DNA from: a virus
DNA: 42,326 nucleotides
Strand: one strand, 5' to 3'
Virus record (IMG/VR): IMGVR_UViG_3300046535_001133
Coordinates: 1 to 42,326 of that record
Part shown: positions 6,440 to 13,024 of the stretch, one piece after another
How positions within the stretch are numbered: the stretch's first letter is position 1
Layout: each line of letters opens with the position of its first letter
The notes under the pieces: model-generated
Databases searched by the model: none
Told to the model about the DNA's origin: nothing
What the model saw: the letters and a program-made list of their open reading frames with translations, nothing else
Program-made: the position numbers and the translations under genes

Positions 6440-6928
6440 ATGACCGAAAACACAACGACTGCAGCCGCCGGATACGACCTCGACGAACTCCTGGGGACCA
6501 AAGTCGGGGACATGACCAAGTCGGAGCCTCTGCCGGAGGGTGTGTACCACGTTCGCATCGGCAAGGCGGTCGTGACTCACCCCAAGCAGTCGACGAAGAA
6601 GGACAAGTCCGGGCAGGATGTCCAGACCTATCCCTACGTCAACTGGGACCTGGTCGTCACGGGCGACTCTCCCGAGGAGTTCCACGGGCGGCACACCTTC
6701 GACATGGGCTCGCTGAAGCCAGGAGCCACATTCACCAACCGGCAGTACCTCGAGGCGCTGGGGTACGGAGAAGACGTGACGCTCGGCGAAGCCCTGCCCG
6801 AGATCAACGCCGGCAACTCCGAGCTGTTGGTGGGCCTCGTGGTCGAGCCCGAGGGCATCAGCCCGGCAGACAACAAGTGGTACCCGGCGCGTAACAAGAT
6901 CACGCGTCGTCTCAAGCTCGGATCCTAG
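6440..6928 (+). CDS. SSB-like protein, partner of the Sak4-like ATPase
   Basis: ATG 6440 lies six bases after the previous stop. The 162-residue protein is a single beta-rich domain: EGVYHVRIGKAVVTHPKQS at about 34-52, then YPYVNWDLVVTGDSPEEFHG. A helical region (NRQYLEALGYGEDVT) and a C-terminal YPARNKITRRLKLGS follow. This matches phage single-stranded-DNA-binding proteins (DUF669/DUF2815-like) that stand next to Sak4 genes. It lacks the acidic tail of bacterial SSB. The gene is followed directly by a terminator, so it probably ends the early transcript. Confidence 0.65.
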   Translation: MTENTTTAAAGYDLDELLGTKVGDMTKSEPLPEGVYHVRIGKAVVTHPKQSTKKDKSGQDVQTYPYVNWDLVVTGDSPEEFHGRHTFDMGSLKPGATFTNRQYLEALGYGEDVTLGEALPEINAGNSELLVGLVVEPEGISPADNKWYPARNKITRRLKLGS

Positions 6929-6942
6929 GTGAACATACGAAA

Positions 6943-6982
6943 GGTGTGGTGCTCTATGAGGGGGCGCCACACCCTCTTTCTT
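6943..6982 (+). terminator. Rho-independent terminator
   Basis: GGTGTGGTG (6943-6951) pairs with CGCCACACC (6965-6973), nine pairs with one G-T wobble, across a 13-base loop. A T-rich tail CTCTTTCTT follows. It lies just after the SSB-like gene and just before the SD of the 6996 gene. The queD-polymerase operon must therefore depend on read-through, antitermination or an unrecognised promoter. Confidence 0.65.
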
Positions 6983-6995
6983 GGAGGGCTAAGTG

Positions 6996-7601
6996 ATGCA
7001 CGTTACCCAAATGGGGGACAGGATACTGGTAGAAGAGCTCGAACGCCGCGGCTATCAGATCATTCCAGTGACAAGGGGCTCTTCACCTACTGTCCCAACT
7101 GTGGATACACCAGCCCCGGCTTCCACCACACTGGATATGCACGTCTTCGACAGTGGCGCAAAACGCTCCATGCTGAAGCCCCGCTACGATCTCGTTCCCG
7201 TGTTACCCCTCAAACGGCTTGCAGACCGGTACGCTCTTGGAGCGAAGGTGTACGGCGAATGGAACTGGCAGATGGGGCTGCCTGCTGGGGATACGTTGAA
7301 TCACATCATCGACCACTTGCTACGATGGAGCGATAATCTCAGGCACGGCAGAGCCTCAACCGACGATGACCTTGCAGCTGCAGCGTGGGGCTGCTTCACA
7401 CTCATGGCACTGGAGCCCACATATGACGCTTCACAAATGGATCGAGGCCCACGGGTTCAAGGGGGAATTGGTGCTGACCACAGTCGATCCCTGGATGCAC
7501 TCGGTGGCATCGGAAAACGAAGGCCTCCTGAACCAGTTCATGACGAACGCAGTGGATCACTTAGTGACGGATCTGGCAGTCCTAAAGGAGATGGCCGATG
7601 A
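6996..7601 (+). CDS. dATP/dGTP diphosphohydrolase-like protein (N-terminal domain type)
   Basis: ATG 6996 lies seven bases after GGAGGG (6983-6988); a GTG directly before it is less likely. Residues 51-140 or so match the phage dATP/dGTP diphosphohydrolase N-terminal family (PF18909-like). The matching segments are DSGAKRSMLKPRYDLVPV, then a YALGAKVYGEWNW segment, LNHIIDHLLRW and STDDDLAAAAWGCFTLMALE. Related MazZ-type enzymes cut (d)GTP to (d)GMP and pyrophosphate. The last 60 residues are low-complexity and coincide with a +1-frame gene at 7423-7620, so they may not be functional. The stop overlaps the queD ATG as ATGA. Its place at the head of the deazaguanine operon suggests nucleotide-pool control. 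Confidence 0.7.
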   Translation: MHVTQMGDRILVEELERRGYQIIPVTRGSSPTVPTVDTPAPASTTLDMHVFDSGAKRSMLKPRYDLVPVLPLKRLADRYALGAKVYGEWNWQMGLPAGDTLNHIIDHLLRWSDNLRHGRASTDDDLAAAAWGCFTLMALEPTYDASQMDRGPRVQGGIGADHSRSLDALGGIGKRRPPEPVHDERSGSLSDGSGSPKGDGR

Positions 7602-7620
7602 ACGTCGGAACAGAGGTTGA
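7423..7620 (+). CDS. 65-residue protein overlapping two genes in +1 frame
   Basis: ATG 7423 follows GGAG (7412-7415) with seven-base spacing. The frame runs to TGA 7618-7620, over the last third of the 6996 gene and the first 23 bases of queD. The product, starting MTLHKWIEAHGFKGE, has a balanced composition and predicted helices (NEGLLNQFMTNAVDHLVTDLAV), unlike the Gly/Ser/Arg-rich tail of the frame it overlaps. It therefore looks like the truly coding frame for this stretch. Either it is a separate overlapping gene or the C-terminal part of the 6996 product reached by a +1 frameshift. No family is recognised. Confidence 0.55.
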   Translation: MTLHKWIEAHGFKGELVLTTVDPWMHSVASENEGLLNQFMTNAVDHLVTDLAVLKEMADERRNRG

Positions 7621-7990
7621 GATTTGCATTGGGCATAGGCTGATGGACTACCTCGGCAAATGCGCCAACCCACACGGGCACAACTACCGGATCTGCGTCC
7701 AGGCGACGGGCAACATGAAGAAGCGAGACTACGGGATTCTCCTGGACTTCTCCGACTTGAAGGATGCTCTCAACAAAGTCCTCGCCCCGTTCGACCATGC
7801 GATGATGCTACGGGATGACGATCCGTTGGTCCCATTCCTCGTGGCTGAAGGCTCGAAGGTCGTGAAGATGGAACACAATCCAACCGCCGAGAACTTCGCA
7901 GAATTCATCAAGACCCAGCTCACCATGCTGCTTCCCATGGAGTGGAAGGTCCGGGTCTACGAAACCACGAAATCCTACGCAGAGGTGTAA
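7598..7990 (+). CDS. queD: 6-carboxytetrahydropterin synthase QueD
   Basis: QueD converts dihydroneopterin triphosphate (from FolE) to 6-carboxy-5,6,7,8-tetrahydropterin, step two of preQ0 synthesis. The 130-residue protein is of normal size for the PTPS/QueD fold. It shows the zinc ligands H13, H26 and H28 (HGH), catalytic C22 and the D66-H67 pair (FDHAMML). The NPTAENFAEFI helix and a C-terminal ET motif (VRVYETTKSY) are also present. AAAGGAG at 7584-7590 gives ideal spacing to ATG 7598, which overlaps the previous stop. The presence of catalytic Cys, QueE and QueC favours QueD over a biopterin-type PTPS. Confidence 0.93.
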   Translation: MNVGTEVEICIGHRLMDYLGKCANPHGHNYRICVQATGNMKKRDYGILLDFSDLKDALNKVLAPFDHAMMLRDDDPLVPFLVAEGSKVVKMEHNPTAENFAEFIKTQLTMLLPMEWKVRVYETTKSYAEV

Positions 7991-7992
7991 CA

Positions 7993-8379
7993 ATGTCTGA
8001 TGTCCAGTATCTCAACGAAGCTGACGCAATGGCCCTAGCCAACTCCCTGGGCTGCACTGCTGTCATGCCCTCCCCCTACCAGCTCCAGCTCGATCTCGAC
8101 CTCGAGAAGTTCCCCTGGGCCCTCGACCAGTACACCAAGATGCTGCCGACCGTCCAGAGCTGGCTGACGATCAAAGAGACTGATCGGTGGACCAGCAAGA
8201 GCGGAAGAGGCACCCACATCGTGCTGACTGCAGCCGAACCAATCGACTGGCACACGCGTCTCACTCTCCAAGTAATTCTGGGCAGTGACCCTGTCCGAGA
8301 GTTCCTGGCCCTCCGCACGATGCACGATCACGCCAAGGGCCTGTCCTACCTCTTCCGTCCACTGGAGCAGACAGTATGA
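7993..8379 (+). CDS. Unknown phage protein, possible primase-fold fragment
   Basis: ATG 7993 begins a 128-residue protein two bases after queD. It shows an acidic LQLDLDLEKF segment (about 33-42) and a SKSGRGTHIVLT segment (about 69-80). A RLTLQVILGSDPVREFLALRT segment and LSYLFRP near the end complete it. This order (acidic pair, SKSG-x-H-I box, LGSDP box, LFRP end) recurs in small phage proteins and loosely resembles the core of archaeo-eukaryotic primases. That relationship is a guess. It sits between queD and queE and overlaps queE by ATGA, so it is made with the pathway enzymes, but no step of the pathway is missing for it. Confidence 0.6.
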   Translation: MSDVQYLNEADAMALANSLGCTAVMPSPYQLQLDLDLEKFPWALDQYTKMLPTVQSWLTIKETDRWTSKSGRGTHIVLTAAEPIDWHTRLTLQVILGSDPVREFLALRTMHDHAKGLSYLFRPLEQTV

Positions 8380-9014
8380 ACTACCCAGTGGCAGAACGCT
8401 TCAAAGCCTTGCAAGGCGAAGGCGTCTACACAGGCGTCCCGATGGCCTTCATTCGCATGGTCGGGTGTAGCGTCGGCAAGAAGATCTGCACCTCCTGTGA
8501 CACAGACTTCGACACGATATACCCACATCTCGACGGAGGAACTTACAACCCGAAACAACTGCTTGAGTGGGTCGGGAACTACCGTCACCTCTGCGTTACT
8601 GGTGGTGAACCCATGATGCGAGACCTCATGCCATTGTGGGATGCGGCTGCAATGACTCCTGATCTCGTCTTCCACGTCGAGACCTCAGGCACGCAGGAAA
8701 ACGACCTCTTCGACTTTTCCGACTCTCCATTCCTCTGGATCTGTGTTTCACCCAAGCCCGGGTTCAAGGAAGAACTTGTCGCAAAGGCCGACGAAGTCAA
8801 AGTCATCTACGGCGGGCTCGGCAACGGTCCAGGCTGGCCAGGAATCGCAGATGCAATGAGATGGGCAGCGATGGGCAAAATCGTCTACCTCCAGCCCAGG
8901 AACAACCGAATAACACTGGACCAGAAGAACACCATGGAAGTGGTTGAGCTGGTGAAGAAGTTCCCCATGCTCCGCGCCTCGATCCAACTCCACAAAGTCC
9001 TGGGTGAAAGATGA
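8376..9014 (+). CDS. queE: 7-carboxy-7-deazaguanine synthase QueE (radical SAM)
   Basis: QueE rearranges 6-carboxytetrahydropterin to 7-carboxy-7-deazaguanine using S-adenosylmethionine and a 4Fe-4S cluster. The 212-residue protein starts with FKALQGEGVYTGVPMAFIR, a QueE hallmark. Cluster cysteines C31, C38 and C41 follow, then TGGEP at 75-79 for SAM binding. The end, SIQLHKVLG, matches the QueE C-terminus. The cluster loop is C-x6-C-x2-C rather than the usual radical SAM C-x3-C-x2-C or the long C-x14-C-x2-C loop known in some QueE. The start overlaps the previous stop as ATGA, and the end overlaps the next gene by four bases. Confidence 0.93.
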   Translation: MNYPVAERFKALQGEGVYTGVPMAFIRMVGCSVGKKICTSCDTDFDTIYPHLDGGTYNPKQLLEWVGNYRHLCVTGGEPMMRDLMPLWDAAAMTPDLVFHVETSGTQENDLFDFSDSPFLWICVSPKPGFKEELVAKADEVKVIYGGLGNGPGWPGIADAMRWAAMGKIVYLQPRNNRITLDQKNTMEVVELVKKFPMLRASIQLHKVLGER

Positions 9015-9316
9015 ACCGGCCAGTTCACGACATTCTCTACGCATTGGACCAGGGGAAGGCTCCTGGTCCATGTGCGTTCATCCAACACGGAACGGAAGAA
9101 GCCGGTTTCGAATACGAGTGCGTCTGCCCGTGGTGCGCACAGTCAGTTGGAGACCGGATCCCTTCTCCCACCCAGTTCACCTTCGGTGCGCTCCTAACCG
9201 AGCTGAAGAAGAAGATGAAAGACCACGTTCGAGTATGCACAGCAGACATGCGGAAGATGCGTGTATACGTCACCAAAACTCCGCTCGGGACGGATAGTGC
9301 CCCGAAGGTGCAATGA
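9011..9316 (+). CDS. Small putative zinc-binding protein in the preQ0 operon
   Basis: The 101-residue product contains C37-x-C39-x2-C42 (ECVCPWCAQSVG) and later H73-x3-C77 (DHVRVC), which together could form a C2HC zinc site. A Lys-rich helix (LLTELKKKMKDHVRV) lies between them. The first residues (MNRPVHDILYALDQGKAPGP) resemble no known motif. It overlaps queE by ATGA at its start and folE by four bases at its end, so it is locked between two pathway enzymes. It could help deliver the modification to DNA or be unrelated; the sequence does not decide. Confidence 0.6.
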   Translation: MNRPVHDILYALDQGKAPGPCAFIQHGTEEAGFEYECVCPWCAQSVGDRIPSPTQFTFGALLTELKKKMKDHVRVCTADMRKMRVYVTKTPLGTDSAPKVQ

Positions 9317-9855
9317 TGGACAAGAAGAAAATGGAAGCGGGAGTCAGACTTCTTCTCACAGGAATGGGAGTAGACCTTGCTGATCGTAACTACCGAGATA
9401 CGCCGGCTCGCGTTGCGAAAATGTACGTGGAACTGTTTTCTCCACGCAAGAATAACTTCGCCACATTCCCTGAAAAACACGATAGCATGGTTATCCTCCG
9501 TGGACATACAGTGCACGGTGTCTGCCCGCATCATCTCGTTCCAGTTGAAATGCGGGTGTACGTCTGTTACATTCCAGACAAAGAGATCCTTGGTCTCTCC
9601 AAGCTTGCACGAGTCGCTGAGCAGCCTCTTACCGGACCTGTCCTTCAAGAAACTTACACTGACACCGTCGCGGATATTCTCTATGCCCGAACAGGTGCAA
9701 AGGGAGTTGGTGTTGTTGTTGCAGGAAGGCATGGCTGTATGCGTCATCGTGGCATCAAATCTGAAGGAGATATTGTCACCTCTGCCATGAGAGGGCAGCT
9801 TCTCCTCAACTCTTCAGCTCGAGAGGAATTCCTTCGGTTGATCGGACGGGTTTGA
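9313..9855 (+). CDS. folE: GTP cyclohydrolase I
   Basis: FolE hydrolyses GTP to dihydroneopterin triphosphate, the first step of preQ0 (and folate) synthesis. The 180-residue protein has RDTPARVA at 28-35, and the zinc/active-site segment VCPHHLVPVEMRVYVCYIP with C71, H73 and H74. LGLSKLARVAEQPLTGPVLQ follows, then HGCMRHRGI with H140 and C142. These are all diagnostic of type I cyclohydrolase. The length is near the usual bacterial size without a regulatory N-terminus. ATG 9313 overlaps the previous stop; ATG 9316 is an alternative. Its place beside queD and queE and the absence of other folate genes point to preQ0 rather than folate. Confidence 0.95.
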   Translation: MMDKKKMEAGVRLLLTGMGVDLADRNYRDTPARVAKMYVELFSPRKNNFATFPEKHDSMVILRGHTVHGVCPHHLVPVEMRVYVCYIPDKEILGLSKLARVAEQPLTGPVLQETYTDTVADILYARTGAKGVGVVVAGRHGCMRHRGIKSEGDIVTSAMRGQLLLNSSAREEFLRLIGRV

Positions 9856-12272
9856 TGTCCGAAACCTACCCCGAAGACAACGGGAAACCCATCGAATGCA
9901 GGCTCTGTCCGCTTTACAACGCCCCAGGTATCGTTCCTGGAGAAGGCCCGAAAAATGCTAAGATCTTTCTCCTGGGAGAGGCCCCGGGTGAAACTGAAAT
10001 TCTCATCAACCGACCTTTTGTGGGCGGCGCTGGCCGCATACTTAATCGGTTGCTTGCTACTGTCAAGATTCAGCGATCCCAGACCTACATAACCAACGTC
10101 GTCAAGTGCAGACCGACGGTGATCAACCATGAAGGAAAACTCAAAGACCGGCCCCCGACGCCGACCGAGATCGAATGCTGCGCAAGGTTCCTTGTGGACG
10201 AACTTGAATCTGTCAAACCCAACGTCATCGTCGGACTTGGGGGAACAGCTCTCTTCGCTCTTAAAGACACCAACAAAATTGGACAACACCGAGGCGTCCC
10301 ATTCCCCACGTCGTTCGGCAAAGCGCTCTGTACGTATCACCCAGCCGGGCTCATGCGGCAACAGCAGCTCTTCCCACTCGCGATCCGAGACTTGGCTCTC
10401 GCGCTTAAGGAAGCAGAAAGCCCGGACCTCGTACGTCTTGAAGTCACATATAACCCTAACGCAAGCGCAGCGGGTAATGGCGTTGCTCTGCGACAGCGCG
10501 CTCGAGCTGCGGGATACGTCACCCTCGACTTGGAAACAACGGGACTCGACCCTCGCTACGATCAGATTCTCTGTTGCGGAGCTGGGACAGAACCACAAAA
10601 GGCTGAGTGTTACGCTTGGAACAGTGATAACGAGCGGCTCCTCCGAACTCTGTACGAGGATCCAACACTTGAAAAAGTCGGACAGAATTGCGAAGGTTTC
10701 GACTGGTGGTTCCTCCACGGCAAAGGCTGGCCGGAGGCTCCAGCCGGCAAGTCCTATGACACACTCCTCGCGTTTCATCTAACGAACTCCGACCTGCCGA
10801 AGGACCTTGGAACCTTGGGTGCGACGTTCACAGACATGGAGTATTGGAAGCATGAAGGGAAGAAAGCCTTCAAAGACGCGGAGCGAAGTGGAAACCTCTT
10901 CCTCTACAACTGCAAGGACATCGATGGAACAACACGATCGTACCTCTCCACAAAGAAACTCCTCCAGCAGTACGGGATGCTTGGGTTGTACTACAACAAC
11001 GTCATGCCCCTTCAACCGATTCTTCGACGAATGTCCAAAAGGGGAATCAAGAAGGATGTAGAGAAGGCCGCGAAGTGGTCTTTGGCGTTCAACATGGTGG
11101 CGGACCAGAAAGAACAGGTGCTCAGGGATGGACTCAACGCCCAAGACTTCTCCGTCAACTCCCCCAAACAGCTCATGCGACTCTTCTACGAGCAGCTTGG
11201 GCTTCCGATACAATACGTTCGTGACAAGGACAGAGGGAGCCGTCCAACCGTTAACGATGACGCAATGGAAGCGTTGGCCATCATTACCAACGACCCCATC
11301 TTTCACCTGGTTAATGAAATCAGGCAGTGCCGAAAATTTGCGTCTACTTACTGTGACGCTATCACTGATGAGGACGGTTATCTCCATCCGCGCTTTGGGT
11401 GTGCGAAGGCAGCGAACGGCCGACTCAACAGCTGGGACCCAAACGGACAGAACTGGCCCAACGACCTCCGAGAACTAGTCATCCCGGACAGTCCCGATCA
11501 CATCTTCCTAGCCTGTGACTGGAGTCAGATCGAGTGGAGGAACTCCATGATCCTCACTGCAGACCCAGCTGGGTTGGAGATGATGAAAGCAGGAGTAGAT
11601 AACCACTCCGTAACAGCTGCAGAGTGTTTCACAATCGACATCGGCCTGGTGAATGAAGAAGTTCCAGGCATCAATATGGCCTACCGACAAGCAGCAAAGT
11701 TCATCGTCTACGGACTAGGCTACGGTCGTGGGATCCGATCAATCGCAATGCAGCTGGGAAAGGATGAAGCATGGGTAGCGGCATTCGTGCAGAGGTACTT
11801 CGCGAAGTTTCACGTTTTCGCCGACGGCAGGAATCAATGGGAACAGTTCGTCCGGCACAACAACTATCTGAGAAATCCGTTCAGCCGGCGCCGGTGGTGG
11901 TACAGCATGCAGGTACCGGAGCTGTACAACTTCCTGCCCTCTTCGACCGCAGCGGACATGATGTATCTGGTCATTCCGAAAGTGGAATCCCAACTGCCCT
12001 CTGGAGCAACGCTTCGTCTGACCGTGCACGACGAGCTCGTTATTTGTTGTACTCGGGACGCGCAGACCGTCAAACAATCCGCGATGTGCTTGCAGGAAAA
12101 TATGAGTCGTATGTGGCCCGAGATCGTGGAAGCGTCCAACGACTCAGCAAAAATCAAACGGTACTACCCCCAAGGCTGGCACTGTCCTACAGACCTGTCG
12201 ATTGGTAACACCTGGAAGGACTGCAAGGATAAGAAGATCCAATACGAACTGAAGAAGGAGTACAACCTGTGA
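9855..12272 (+). CDS. Fusion of family 4-like uracil-DNA glycosylase, 3'-5' exonuclease and family A DNA polymerase
   Basis: This 805-residue replicase starts at ATG 9855, overlapping the folE stop. Residues about 14-185 form a family 4-like uracil-DNA glycosylase. It has cluster cysteines C15, C18, C85 and C108/C109, the GEAPGE motif (41-46), RPFVGGAGR and the HPAG motif (162-165). Residues about 220-370 form a DEDD exonuclease with D225 and E227 (LDLETTG), D283 and a YxxxD-like site. The polymerase has motif A (ACDWSQIEW, D555), motif B (RQAAKFIVYGLGYG, with K615 and Y619) and motif C (VHDE, 725-727). Tyr619 stands where E. coli Pol I has Phe762, as in T7 polymerase. Glycosylase-polymerase fusions are known in phage SPO1 and others. 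Both neighbours are coupled to it. Confidence 0.92.
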   Translation: MSETYPEDNGKPIECRLCPLYNAPGIVPGEGPKNAKIFLLGEAPGETEILINRPFVGGAGRILNRLLATVKIQRSQTYITNVVKCRPTVINHEGKLKDRPPTPTEIECCARFLVDELESVKPNVIVGLGGTALFALKDTNKIGQHRGVPFPTSFGKALCTYHPAGLMRQQQLFPLAIRDLALALKEAESPDLVRLEVTYNPNASAAGNGVALRQRARAAGYVTLDLETTGLDPRYDQILCCGAGTEPQKAECYAWNSDNERLLRTLYEDPTLEKVGQNCEGFDWWFLHGKGWPEAPAGKSYDTLLAFHLTNSDLPKDLGTLGATFTDMEYWKHEGKKAFKDAERSGNLFLYNCKDIDGTTRSYLSTKKLLQQYGMLGLYYNNVMPLQPILRRMSKRGIKKDVEKAAKWSLAFNMVADQKEQVLRDGLNAQDFSVNSPKQLMRLFYEQLGLPIQYVRDKDRGSRPTVNDDAMEALAIITNDPIFHLVNEIRQCRKFASTYCDAITDEDGYLHPRFGCAKAANGRLNSWDPNGQNWPNDLRELVIPDSPDHIFLACDWSQIEWRNSMILTADPAGLEMMKAGVDNHSVTAAECFTIDIGLVNEEVPGINMAYRQAAKFIVYGLGYGRGIRSIAMQLGKDEAWVAAFVQRYFAKFHVFADGRNQWEQFVRHNNYLRNPFSRRRWWYSMQVPELYNFLPSSTAADMMYLVIPKVESQLPSGATLRLTVHDELVICCTRDAQTVKQSAMCLQENMSRMWPEIVEASNDSAKIKRYYPQGWHCPTDLSIGNTWKDCKDKKIQYELKKEYNL

Positions 12273-13012
12273 AGCTCTCTGCAGAGATCCCAACGAAACA
12301 TCTGGAAGAGCTCAGCCCCTTGATGGACGCTGACTTCTCCCTTGCCCACCTGATTCTGGAGGACAAAATCTACGCCGAGTTCTACCTTCAACAGGCCAAG
12401 GCCGGCCGCATGGTGATCATGGATAACTCCATGCACGAACTCCCGGCAAGCCTCTCCGTTGGAGAGATTCTCGAGGCAGCTGACAGGACGAAGCCTTCGT
12501 TCGTCATTCCTCCTGACAAGCTCGGAGACGTGAAATTCACCTACGACCAATTCGAGATCCTCCGGAAACAAAACCTTCGGCACGGACATCGGCTCGCTGC
12601 AGTCCTCTGCGGATCAAACAGTGCTGAGCGTAGCATGTTCTTCACGAACGTCCGCGCTTACATCGACATGATCTGCTTCCCATACCGCGAGCCCCGTCTC
12701 ACCTGGTTCGATGAACTGTTGACCGCCATCCCAAAGCACGCAGGATGGCCGCCATACATCCACCTGCTCGGTGTGAACACGCTTGACGAACTCTCCGTCT
12801 GGAACTCCAAGCTCGACCTCGTCGGCTGGCCCCGGAACGGTCGAAGCGTCGACACAAACAAAATGGTCAAGTGGGGTCTGAAGAACAAACGACTGAACGC
12901 CCTGGACAGTCTCCGCGGGGCTGGCCCGTTGGACTTCAAAACCGAGATGGACCTCTCCCAGCGTCTCGACACCATCTACAACACAGCGTACATCCGGAAG
13001 TTTCTCGTTTAG
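12269..13012 (+). CDS. dpdA: DpdA-like TGT-fold DNA guanine transglycosylase (candidate)
   Basis: DpdA enzymes swap guanine in DNA for preQ0 or a relative. This 247-residue protein has the plan I associate with short phage DpdA proteins, which lack the zinc site of tRNA transglycosylases. VIMDNSMHELP (49-59) carries the likely substrate or nucleophile Asp52. PPDKLGD (81-87) has paired Asp residues, YIHLLGVNTLDEL (163-175) matches the beta strand with HLLG, and RSVDTN (192-197) has a late Asp. GTG 12269 lies after AAGGAG and overlaps the polymerase stop as GTGA. The full preQ0 pathway upstream strongly supports the call. Sequence similarity is from memory, so a different TIM-barrel enzyme is possible. 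Confidence 0.65.
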   Translation: MKLSAEIPTKHLEELSPLMDADFSLAHLILEDKIYAEFYLQQAKAGRMVIMDNSMHELPASLSVGEILEAADRTKPSFVIPPDKLGDVKFTYDQFEILRKQNLRHGHRLAAVLCGSNSAERSMFFTNVRAYIDMICFPYREPRLTWFDELLTAIPKHAGWPPYIHLLGVNTLDELSVWNSKLDLVGWPRNGRSVDTNKMVKWGLKNKRLNALDSLRGAGPLDFKTEMDLSQRLDTIYNTAYIRKFLV

Positions 13013-13024
13013 CGGGGTCATGGC

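Noticed and set aside
9744-10778. 344-codon minus strand frame over folE and the polymerase
   Set aside because: It lies antisense to two genes with intact motifs and shows no domain of its own.
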